Source: Pseudomonadota bacterium (GTDB lineage: Bacteria; Pseudomonadota; Alphaproteobacteria; Reyranellales; Reyranellaceae). From it: DNA of 8,649 nucleotides. Below, one piece after another: positions 1 through 5,754 of this stretch. The notes under the pieces are model-generated. The model saw nothing but the letters and a program-made list of their open reading frames with translations. It had not been told where the DNA came from and did not search any database. Positions within the stretch are counted from its first letter, which is position 1, and each line of letters begins with the position of its first letter. A program made the position numbers and the translations under genes. The stretch lies in the NCBI GenBank assembly GCA_023416135.1, contig JAEZIF010000170.1, forward strand, positions 1 to 8,649, given 5' to 3'.

Positions 1-148
1 CCTTCAAGGGCTCGGCCCGCGCCAGGTTCATGCATTGATTGTATTTGCGCAGATGATCGGGAGATTCCTCGATGATGCTCAGTCCTTGCGCGACACATGG
101 CGCAGCGGCGAACAGCGCGAGGCAGAATGCCAGGCGGGAAAACAACAT
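1..148 (-). CDS. Secreted protein of unknown function, N-terminal part only
   Basis: Read on the minus strand from ATG at 148-146, an open frame runs off the left edge after 49 full codons. It begins MLFSRLAFCLALFAAAPCVA, a typical Sec signal peptide: a short n-region with Arg, a hydrophobic core, and likely cleavage near Ala-Gln at residues 20-21. The mature start contains a Tyr-Asn-Gln-Cys-Met-Asn-Leu-Ala-Arg stretch followed by Glu-Pro. From memory this resembles the start of TPR-like secreted proteins of alphaproteobacteria (Y-x2-C-[LM]-x-LA pattern), but too little is present to name a family. AAGG lies directly against the ATG, which is too close to be a good ribosome site, so the exact start is uncertain. 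It is divergent from the SDR gene at 185 with 36 bases between them. Confidence 0.6.
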   Translation of the reverse strand, partial: MLFSRLAFCLALFAAAPCVAQGLSIIEESPDHLRKYNQCMNLARAEPLK

Positions 149-160
149 CCTTGAAAAGAA

Positions 161-171
161 CCGCGTCGCGG
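161..171. repeat. Short palindrome between divergent genes
   Basis: CCGCG-T-CGCGG is a perfect 5-base inverted repeat with a one-base centre, in the 36-base gap between the divergent secreted-protein gene and the SDR gene. Its position would suit a regulator site. Such a short GC palindrome is expected often by chance in this composition. Confidence 0.25.
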
Positions 172-184
172 CGATCCTGACAAG

Positions 185-1054
185 ATGACAGGACGTCTTT
201 TCATTTTCGGCCTGGGCTACTGTGGCCTTGAAATCGCCAATCTTGCCAGAGCAGCCGGCTGGCGCGTGGCCGGCACCTGCCGGACCGGCGAGAGGGCGGC
301 CCAACTGAAGCAGCAGGGCTTCGAGGCGCATTTGTTCGACGGCACGGCCGCACTTCCAGCGGAGGCATTCGGCAGAGCGACGCACGTCCTCTGCACGATC
401 GCGCCGGGCGCAACAGGCGATCCCGCGCTCAAGACTTCGGCACGCGTCCTGCGAGATGCGCGCTGGCTGGGCTACCTCTCGACCACCGGCGTGTACGGCG
501 ACCATGGCGGCGGATGGGTCGATGAGGACACACTGCCGCGCCCCGTCCAGCCCCGCAGTGTCGAGCGCCTGGCTACCGAGCGTGCCTGGCAGGCGATCGG
601 GATGGAGGCGGGCTTTGCCGTCGACATCTTTCGCTTGCCCGGCATCTACGGGCCCGGCCGCAGCACGATCGACCAGGTGAAGGCGGGCGCCGCCCGCCGC
701 ATCGACAAGCCAGGCCAGGTCTTCTCGCGCATCCACGTCGCGGACGTCGCCGCAACCGTGCTGCTGGCGCTCGGCCGAGCGTGCGGCGGCGCGATCTACA
801 ATGTCGCCGACGACCTGCCCGCCTCGAGCGGGGAGCTCGTGGCCTTCGCCTGCGAGCTCATGGGCAAGCCGCTGCCGCCGATCGTGCCGTGGGACGAAGT
901 GGCGCCGACCATGAGCGCCATGGCACGCTCGTTCTATGCCGAGAACCGGCGGGTGAAGAACGACAGGATCAAGAGCGAGCTCGGCGTGACGCTGCGCTAC
1001 CCGACCTACAAGGAAGGGCTGCGTGCCATTCATGCTCTTCTGGAGGACGACTAA
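185..1054 (+). CDS. YeeZ-like atypical SDR, NAD(P)-dependent epimerase/dehydratase family
   Basis: A 289-residue cytoplasmic Rossmann-fold protein. The nucleotide-binding glycine motif is at residues 9-14 (Gly-Leu-Gly-Tyr-Cys-Gly), directly after the first beta strand. The central strand YLSTTGVYGD is at 97-106, a Leu-Pro-Gly-Ile-Tyr-Gly-Pro-Gly segment at 151-158, an Ile-His-Val-Ala-Asp-Val segment at 183-188, and a Tyr-Asn-Val-Ala-Asp segment near 205-209. These are typical of extended SDRs of the YeeZ type. The usual catalytic Tyr-x3-Lys is missing: where it is expected (about 125-135) the protein reads Ser-Val-Glu-Arg-Leu-Ala-Thr-Glu-Arg. It may therefore bind a nucleotide without classical SDR chemistry. 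Length fits the family. No strong Shine-Dalgarno precedes the ATG, but the glycine motif follows at the expected distance. The stop overlaps that of the convergent hydrolase by four bases. The substrate is unknown. Confidence 0.85.
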   Translation: MTGRLFIFGLGYCGLEIANLARAAGWRVAGTCRTGERAAQLKQQGFEAHLFDGTAALPAEAFGRATHVLCTIAPGATGDPALKTSARVLRDARWLGYLSTTGVYGDHGGGWVDEDTLPRPVQPRSVERLATERAWQAIGMEAGFAVDIFRLPGIYGPGRSTIDQVKAGAARRIDKPGQVFSRIHVADVAATVLLALGRACGGAIYNVADDLPASSGELVAFACELMGKPLPPIVPWDEVAPTMSAMARSFYAENRRVKNDRIKSELGVTLRYPTYKEGLRAIHALLEDD

Positions 1055-1806
1055 GGCAAGAGCTCTTCCACGGTCGCAACCAGGCGCACGATGTCGGCCG
1101 GTGTGCTGAGGCGATGGTCGCCGCCTTTGATCAAGGTCGTGATCAGCTCCGGCGCTTCGACGTGCTCGGCGATCTGCAGCGAATATTCCCACGGCACGTC
1201 GGGATCGCTCTGGCCGTGCATGAGCCGCACCGGACAGGGCAAGGCGAGCTTCTTGTCGAGCAGCAGGTGATCGCGCCCCTCCTCGATCAGCTTCCAGGTG
1301 AACACCGAAGGCTCGGGCGAGTATTGCGACGGACGTTCCAGCCGCCCGTCGCGTTGCAGCCTGGCGCGATCCTCGGGCGACAGACCCTTCAGCAGCATGC
1401 GTTCGGTGAAGTCGGGCGCCGCCGCGATCAGCACCAGGCCCGCCAGGCGCTCGGGCCGAGCGCGCGCTGCCAGCAATGACAGCCAGCCCCCCATGCTCGA
1501 TCCGACGAGCACGAGCTTGCCCTCGGTGAGCTGATCGAGCACGGCGAGCGAATCGTCGAGCCAGCGGCCGATCGTGCCGTCCTCGAAGCGGCCGGACGAC
1601 TGACCGTGGCCGAGATAGTCGAAGCGCACGTAAGCCCGACCCGTTCGCTGCGCCCATTCCTCGAGCGCCATTGCCTTGGTGCCGGTCATGTCGGAACGGA
1701 AACCGCCCAGGAACGCCACGGTCGGCGTGCGACCCGATGTCGTCACATAGGCAACGGTATTGCCGTCAGGTCGCCGCAGTCTTTGGACTCTATCGTCGCT
1801 GATCAT
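1051..1806 (-). CDS. Alpha/beta hydrolase, ABHD10-type serine esterase/thioesterase
   Basis: A 251-residue protein with the alpha/beta-hydrolase catalytic triad visible. The nucleophile elbow Gly-Ser-Ser-Met-Gly is at residues 102-106, with Ser104 as nucleophile. The acid is probably Asp201 in His-Gly-Gln-Ser-Asp-Pro-Asp-Val-Pro-Trp, and the base is His231 in Gly-Gly-Asp-His-Arg. The N-terminal Phe-Leu-Gly-Gly-Phe-Arg-Ser-Asp-Met-x-Gly-x-Lys-Ala block (about 32-45) and Arg-Phe-Asp-Tyr-x-Gly-His-Gly (61-68) are characteristic of the ABHD10 branch. The human member is a mitochondrial acyl-protein thioesterase that also cleaves acyl-glucuronides, so a cytosolic (thio)esterase role is likely here. 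The bacterial substrate is not known. There is no signal peptide. It is convergent with the SDR (4-base stop overlap) and divergent from the glycosyltransferase. Confidence 0.9.
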   Translation of the reverse strand: MISDDRVQRLRRPDGNTVAYVTTSGRTPTVAFLGGFRSDMTGTKAMALEEWAQRTGRAYVRFDYLGHGQSSGRFEDGTIGRWLDDSLAVLDQLTEGKLVLVGSSMGGWLSLLAARARPERLAGLVLIAAAPDFTERMLLKGLSPEDRARLQRDGRLERPSQYSPEPSVFTWKLIEEGRDHLLLDKKLALPCPVRLMHGQSDPDVPWEYSLQIAEHVEAPELITTLIKGGDHRLSTPADIVRLVATVEELLP

Positions 1807-1823
1807 CCCGTGTTACCTGCCAC

Positions 1824-1837
1824 AACATTCAACATTC
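1824..1837. repeat. Tandem 7-base direct repeat in divergent promoter gap
   Basis: AACATTC occurs twice head to tail in the 43-base gap between the hydrolase start (1806) and the probable glycosyltransferase start (1850). It is AT-richer than its surroundings. It could be part of a promoter or operator; no clear -10/-35 pair is visible. Confidence 0.25.
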
Positions 1838-1849
1838 CGCCAAGCCGAC

Positions 1850-2980
1850 GTGCCAGCCATCCCGACTCTCCTGCAGATCGTTCCCACCCTCGCCGGCGGC
1901 GGCTTGGCGCGCGCCACGCTCGACGCGGCGCAGGCCGTGATCGCCGCCGGCGGCTCGGCCATCGTCGCCTCGCCCGGCGGCGCCATGGTGCCCGATCTGC
2001 TCCGCCTTCGCGCCACGCATCTCGAGTTGCCGGAGGGCAGCCATCCGCTGTGGGGCCGACTGATGCTGCCCGGCAAGCTCGCTTCGAGCCTCAGCCAGGA
2101 GCGCGTCTCGCTGATCCAGGCGCGCTCGCCCAGCACCGCCTGGGTGGCCCGCGCGCTGGCGCGGCGACTCGGCGTCAAATGGATCGCCACCCTTCACACC
2201 CCCTTCCTCGCCGGCGGCATCGCCGAGCGCTTCGTCGAGCACCGGCAGGCACGCGCCGACGCGGTGATCGCCGTGTCGGATCACGTGGCGCGCGATGCGC
2301 TGCAGCGCTTCCCCACGCTCGACGGCCGCCTCGAGACGATCCCACCCGGCATCAACTTCGACCGTTTCGATCCCACCATCGTCCGCGCCGATAGGGTGAT
2401 CAAGCTCGCCTCCGAATTGCGCGTGCCGGACGGCAGCCATCTAATCCTCTGCCCGGCGCGCTTCGACGAGGATCGCGGCCAGAAGTTCCTGATCGAGGCG
2501 GTCAAGCGCCTGGGCCGTGACGACGTCTTCTGCCTGCTGCTGGGCTCGGTCGGCACGCCGACGCCGTTCGAGCGCGAGCTGGAACGGGCGATCGTGGCGG
2601 CCGGGCTCGCCGGCCGCACGCAGATCGGCCCCTATGTCGACGACATGCCGGCGGCCTACATGCTGGCCGACGTCGTGGTGGCGACCGGAGGCGCCCGCCA
2701 GGGTTTCAGCCGCACCCTGGTCGAAGCGCAGGCGATGGGCCGCCCGGTGGTGGCCGAGGACGGCGGCGGTGCCGTGGAATCGGTGCTGCCCGGGGTGACC
2801 GGCTGGCTGGCGCCGGCAGGTGACCCGGCGGCACTCGCCGAGGCGCTGCAGAGCGCGCTGTTGCTCAGCACCGAGCGGCGCGTCGAGGTCGCCCGCGCCG
2901 CCCAGGAGCAGGTTCGCAGCCGCTATGGCCTTGCGCAGGCCAACCGCCAATTGCTGCGACTCTACGAGCGGTTGGGCTGA
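1850..2980 (+). CDS. Family 4 (GT-B) glycosyltransferase
   Basis: With a GTG start at 1850 this gives 376 residues, normal for GT4 enzymes, which transfer a sugar from a nucleotide-sugar donor to a cell-surface polysaccharide, lipid or similar acceptor. The N-terminal Rossmann half opens with Leu-Gln-Ile-Val-Pro-x-Leu-x-Gly-Gly-Gly (8-18). A Val-Ile-Ala-Val-Ser-Asp strand (139-144) and Ile-Pro-Pro-Gly-Ile-Asn (164-169) precede the linker. The C-terminal donor half has Pro-Ala-Arg-Phe-Asp-Glu-Asp-Arg-Gly (202-210) and Gly-Phe-Ser-Arg-Thr-Leu-Val-Glu-Ala (285-293), then Gly-Arg-Pro-Val-Val-Ala. The first Glu of the usual E-x7-E motif is Gln284; the second is Glu292. The usual Lys of the Lys-Gly donor-phosphate motif is Arg209. 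An upstream in-frame ATG at 1760 exists, but it would overlap the divergent hydrolase and add residues unlike the family. The acceptor is unknown. Confidence 0.85.
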   Translation: MPAIPTLLQIVPTLAGGGLARATLDAAQAVIAAGGSAIVASPGGAMVPDLLRLRATHLELPEGSHPLWGRLMLPGKLASSLSQERVSLIQARSPSTAWVARALARRLGVKWIATLHTPFLAGGIAERFVEHRQARADAVIAVSDHVARDALQRFPTLDGRLETIPPGINFDRFDPTIVRADRVIKLASELRVPDGSHLILCPARFDEDRGQKFLIEAVKRLGRDDVFCLLLGSVGTPTPFERELERAIVAAGLAGRTQIGPYVDDMPAAYMLADVVVATGGARQGFSRTLVEAQAMGRPVVAEDGGGAVESVLPGVTGWLAPAGDPAALAEALQSALLLSTERRVEVARAAQEQVRSRYGLAQANRQLLRLYERLG

Positions 2981-2989
2981 TTCACCGCT
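2967..2989 (+). other. Hairpin at the glycosyltransferase stop codon
   Basis: AGCGGT (2967-2972) pairs with ACCGCT (2984-2989) across an 11-base loop that holds the TGA stop. There is no T-run after it, so it is a weak candidate for transcription termination. Confidence 0.25.
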
Positions 2990-3021
2990 GCCGCAGTGCA
3001 ACCACACGGTGAGCCCGGGCA

Positions 3022-3050
3022 TTGACTCAGGGCCTGGCCGCAATTATTTC
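3022..3050 (+). promoter_or_regulatory. Candidate sigma70 promoter of thrS
   Basis: TTGACT at 3022-3027 matches the -35 consensus in five of six bases. After 17 bases comes TATTTC (3045-3050), only a partial -10. It lies in the 234-base gene-free gap before thrS, in a locally AT-rich patch. A start here would give a leader of about 160 bases containing both hairpins below. Confidence 0.35.
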
Positions 3051-3114
3051 CAACCCCATGGAACGCCGGTTTTTCACCGCTCCAGCCTTCACGACCACCG
3101 TTCGAACTTGATTC

Positions 3115-3175
3115 GGCCGGGCGCGCGCACTCGTGCCGCTTCCCGGCCACGCGCCGCCGACACGTCGCGTCGGCG
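3115..3175 (+). promoter_or_regulatory. Two tandem hairpins in the thrS leader
   Basis: Hairpin A: GGCCGGG (3115-3121) pairs perfectly with CCCGGCC (3142-3148). Its 20-base interior can form a small inner stem of three pairs (3127-3129 with 3134-3136). Hairpin B: CGCCGAC (3155-3161) pairs perfectly with GTCGGCG (3169-3175) around a seven-base loop, ACGTCGC. They end about 40 bases before the start codon. The layout recalls the E. coli thrS operator, where two stem-loops mimic tRNA-Thr and let ThrRS repress its own translation. That parallel is inference. The rest of the 2981-3214 gap shows no gene. Confidence 0.35.
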
Positions 3176-3214
3176 CCTGAGCTGTGTTCGGAATCTTCCT
3201 ATTCGGTGGTTGCC

Positions 3215-5158
3215 ATGATCAGTATTTCGTTGCCGGACGGTTCAGTCCGATCGTTCGACAAACCGGTGAGCGGCGTTGACATCGCCGCTTCGATCGGCCC
3301 CGGTCTCGCCAAGGCGGCGCTGGCAATGCGCGTCGATGGCAAATTGAAGGACCTCGCCCACGTCGTCGACCACGACGCCAAGATCGGCATCGTGACGTCG
3401 CGCGACCCCGAGGCTCTGGAACTCCTGCGCCACGACGCAGCGCACGTGCTCGCCCAGGCGGTTCAAGAGCTCTATCCCGGTACCCAGATCACGTTCGGCC
3501 CGGCGACGGAGGACGGCTTCTACTACGACTTCGTGCGCGAACAGCCGTTCTCTCCCGAGGACTTCGCCAGGATCGAGCAGCGCATGGCCGAGATCGTCGA
3601 CCGCGACCTGCCGATCACGCGCGAGATCTGGGACCGCGCGAAGATCAAGGACTACTTCAAGCAGCACGGCGAAAGCTTCAAGGCCCAGTGGGCCGACGAG
3701 CTGCCCAAGGACGAGGAGATCTCGGTTTATCGCCAGGGCGACTGGCTCGACATGTGCCTCGGTCCGCACCTCCCTTCGACGGGCAAGCTCGGCAAGGCGT
3801 TCAAGCTCACGAAGGTGTCGGGCGCCTACTGGCGCGGCGACGCCAACAACGCCCAGCTGCAGCGTGTCTACGGCACGGTCTTCTTCTCCGACAAGGACCT
3901 GAAGGCCTACCTGCACCGCATCGAGGAAGCCGAGAAGCGCGACCACCGCCGGCTCGGTCCGGAGATGGGCCTCTTCCATCAGCAGGAAGATGCCGCCGGC
4001 ATGGTCTACTGGCATCCCAAGGGCTGGACGTTCTGGCGGACGCTCGAGAACTACCTTCGCCGCAGGCTCGAGGCCGGCGGCTACGTCGAGGTGAAGACCC
4101 CGCAGCTCAACGACCGGCGGCTGTGGGAGAAGTCGGGCCACTGGCAGAATTTTCGCGAGAACATGTATCTCAGCGAGAACGAGGAAGGCCTGGCGGAGTT
4201 CGTCGCCGATCCGGCACGGCGCATGTTCGCGCTGAAGCCGATGAACTGCCCGTGCCACATCCAGATCTTCAATCAAGGTCTGCGCAGCTATCGCGAGCTG
4301 CCGCTGCGCATGGCCGAGATGGGTTCGTGCCACCGCTTCGAGCCGTCGGGCGCCCTGCACGGCATCCTGCGCGTGCGCGCCTTCACACAGGACGATGCTC
4401 ACATCTTCTGCAGCCCCGACCAGATCGAGGCCGAGACGATCCGCTTCTGCGGCCTGCTCGACTCGATCTACAGGGACCTGGGCTTCTCGGACTACTTCGT
4501 GAAGTTCTCCGATCGGCCACCGACGCGCATCGGCTCCGATGAGATCTGGGACCAGGCCGAGGGGGCGCTCAAGTCGGCGTCCAAGGCGGCCGGCGTCGAC
4601 CTGATCCTCAACCCCGGCGAGGGCGCGTTCTACGGGCCCAAGCTGGAATTCGTGCTGCGCGATGCGATCGGCCGCGACTGGCAGTGCGGCACGCTGCAGG
4701 TCGACTTCATGCTGCCCGAGCGCCTGGGGGCGAGCTACGTCGCCGAGGACGGCAGCCGCAAGGTGCCGGTCATGCTGCACCGCGCCATCTTCGGCAGTTT
4801 CGAGCGCATGATTGGCGTTCTCATCGAGCACTATGCCGGCCGCTTCCCGCTGTGGCTGGCGCCGACGCAAGCGGTAGTAGCGACGATCGTCAATGACGCC
4901 GACTCCTATGCCCATGAAGTTGCAGCCAAGCTTCGGGCGGCGGGCATGCGCGTCGAGACCGACCTGCGCAACGAGAAGATCAACTACAAGGTTCGCGAGC
5001 ATTCGCTCGACCACGTCCCGCTGATCATTGCCGTTGGCCGGCGCGACATGGAGGGCAAGACGGTTGCCGTCCGCCGCCTGGGCTCGGAAAAGCAAGAGGT
5101 CCTTGAACTCGGGGCCGCCGTCACTAAACTTTCTGAAGAGGCCCGGCCGCCCTTCTAG
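3215..5158 (+). CDS. thrS: Threonine--tRNA ligase
   Basis: Class II synthetase that charges tRNA-Thr with threonine in the cytoplasm; 647 residues against 642 in E. coli. Domains in order: TGS (about 1-62); editing domain (63-240) with His73-x3-His77 and Cys181-x3-His185, which clears Ser-tRNA-Thr; catalytic core (about 245-548); anticodon-binding domain (about 550-640). The zinc ligands Cys345, His396 and His522 align with E. coli Cys334, His385 and His511 at a constant offset of 11. Motif 2 Arg374 is in Cys-His-Arg-Phe-Glu-Pro-Ser-Gly. All key residues are present, so the enzyme should be active and editing-competent. I chose ATG at 3215 because Met-Ile-Ser-Ile-Ser-Leu-Pro-Asp-Gly is the usual TGS start and GGTGG (3205-3209) lies five bases upstream; a GTG at 3206 is in frame but less likely. 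infC follows after 59 bases. Confidence 0.98.
   Translation: MISISLPDGSVRSFDKPVSGVDIAASIGPGLAKAALAMRVDGKLKDLAHVVDHDAKIGIVTSRDPEALELLRHDAAHVLAQAVQELYPGTQITFGPATEDGFYYDFVREQPFSPEDFARIEQRMAEIVDRDLPITREIWDRAKIKDYFKQHGESFKAQWADELPKDEEISVYRQGDWLDMCLGPHLPSTGKLGKAFKLTKVSGAYWRGDANNAQLQRVYGTVFFSDKDLKAYLHRIEEAEKRDHRRLGPEMGLFHQQEDAAGMVYWHPKGWTFWRTLENYLRRRLEAGGYVEVKTPQLNDRRLWEKSGHWQNFRENMYLSENEEGLAEFVADPARRMFALKPMNCPCHIQIFNQGLRSYRELPLRMAEMGSCHRFEPSGALHGILRVRAFTQDDAHIFCSPDQIEAETIRFCGLLDSIYRDLGFSDYFVKFSDRPPTRIGSDEIWDQAEGALKSASKAAGVDLILNPGEGAFYGPKLEFVLRDAIGRDWQCGTLQVDFMLPERLGASYVAEDGSRKVPVMLHRAIFGSFERMIGVLIEHYAGRFPLWLAPTQAVVATIVNDADSYAHEVAAKLRAAGMRVETDLRNEKINYKVREHSLDHVPLIIAVGRRDMEGKTVAVRRLGSEKQEVLELGAAVTKLSEEARPPF
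5103..5130 (+). promoter_or_regulatory. Candidate internal infC promoter inside thrS
   Basis: TTGAAC (5103-5108), a 16-base spacer, then TAAACT (5125-5130): four of six consensus bases in each box, in a locally AT-rich patch of an otherwise GC-rich gene. E. coli infC is also transcribed from promoters inside thrS. Predicted start is near 5137, just before the hairpin at 5144. Confidence 0.35.
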
Positions 5159-5166
5159 GGCGGCCG
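5144..5166 (+). other. Perfect 9-bp hairpin spanning the thrS stop codon
   Basis: CGGCCGCCC (5144-5152) pairs with GGGCGGCCG (5158-5166) around the loop TTCTA. The loop and the first stem base hold the thrS TAG (5156-5158). It is very GC-rich. No T-run follows, so it is not a standard terminator. It may pause polymerase, protect the thrS message end, or reduce read-through into infC. Confidence 0.6.
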
Positions 5167-5202
5167 TGTCTCGCATCCCCGCTCCATCCCGGAGCTCCTA
5201 CG

Positions 5203-5220
5203 AAGGAGAATGAAGCCATA
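5203..5220 (+). promoter_or_regulatory. infC ribosome binding site and AUA start codon
   Basis: AAGGAG (5203-5208) is the best Shine-Dalgarno in the window apart from that of rpmI. Nine bases later comes ATA (5218-5220), in frame with the full IF3 N-terminus (Ala-Arg-Pro...Arg-Val-Asn-Gly-Glu-Ile). No in-frame ATG, GTG or TTG lies at that position. Non-AUG starts on infC (AUU in E. coli) let IF3 repress its own translation by rejecting weak starts. Confidence 0.85.
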
Positions 5221-5754
5221 GCCAGACCTGCCCAACAAAGCGCGCCCACCCGCGAGGGTCCGCGCGTCAACGGCGAAATCAAAGCGCCGCAAGTCCGACT
5301 GATCGACGAAAACGGCGATATGGTCGGCGTCGTCAGCACCCGCGAGGCAATCGACATGGCAGAGGAGGCCAGTCTCGACCTGATCGAGATCTCCCCCAAT
5401 GCGGTCCCGCCGGTCGCCAAGATCTCCGACTACGGCAAATACAAATACGAAGCGCAGAAGAAGGCGCACGAGGCGCGCAAGCATCAGAAGGTCATCGAAG
5501 TCAAAGAGATCAAGATGCGCCCGAACATCGACGACCACGATTACGAAGTGAAGATGCGCGCCATGAAGCGGTTCATCGAGGAAGGCGACAAGGTGAAGGT
5601 CACCCTGCGCTTCCGCGGCCGCGAGATGGTCCATTCCGAGCTCGGCCTGCAAGTGTTGAACCGCGTCCGTGGCGAGATGGATCCGCTCACCAAGATCGAG
5701 TCGATGCCGCGCATGGAAGGCCGGCAGATGATCATGGTGCTGGCGCCGAAGTAG
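5218..5754 (+). CDS. infC: Translation initiation factor IF-3
   Basis: IF3 binds the 30S subunit, keeps it from joining 50S too early and checks start codon and initiator tRNA. From ATA at 5218 the product has 178 residues, close to the 180 of E. coli. The N-domain runs from about 14 to 84: Arg-Val-Asn-Gly-Glu-Ile, Val-Arg-Leu-Ile-Asp, Asp-Leu-Ile-Glu-Ile-Ser-Pro-Asn, Pro-Pro-Val-Ala-Lys-Ile, Asp-Tyr-Gly-Lys. A basic linker rich in Lys, Glu and His follows, then the C-domain (about 92-177) with Lys-Glu-Ile-Lys-Met-Arg-Pro and Arg-Phe-Arg-Gly-Arg-Glu-Met-Val-His. Starting at the first ATG (5320) would delete 34 conserved residues including the Arg-Val-Asn-Gly-Glu-Ile block, so ATA is the right start. 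It is probably co-transcribed with thrS. Its TAG touches the stop of the convergent gene with no base between. Confidence 0.97.
   Translation: MARPAQQSAPTREGPRVNGEIKAPQVRLIDENGDMVGVVSTREAIDMAEEASLDLIEISPNAVPPVAKISDYGKYKYEAQKKAHEARKHQKVIEVKEIKMRPNIDDHDYEVKMRAMKRFIEEGDKVKVTLRFRGREMVHSELGLQVLNRVRGEMDPLTKIESMPRMEGRQMIMVLAPK

Noticed and set aside
781..1479. 232-residue plus-strand open frame crossing the SDR and hydrolase
   Set aside because: It crosses two well-supported genes in other frames and has low-complexity composition.
1760..1849. N-terminal extension of the glycosyltransferase from ATG at 1760
   Set aside because: It would overlap the start of the divergent hydrolase by 47 bases and adds 30 residues before the first GT-B strand. 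GTG at 1850 fits better, though its ribosome site is weak.
2981..3214. T-box riboswitch before thrS
   Set aside because: I see no T-box-like consensus or terminator with T-run, and T-boxes are mainly found in Firmicutes and related groups.
5144..5166. Rho-independent terminator after thrS
   Set aside because: The stem is strong, but no run of T follows, and infC with its own ribosome site lies immediately downstream.
3242..5176. 644-residue open frame antisense to thrS
   Set aside because: It mirrors thrS almost end to end. thrS is unmistakable, and high-GC codon use leaves few stops in one antisense frame. The translation is rich in Arg, Ala, Leu and Val with no recognisable motif or ribosome site.
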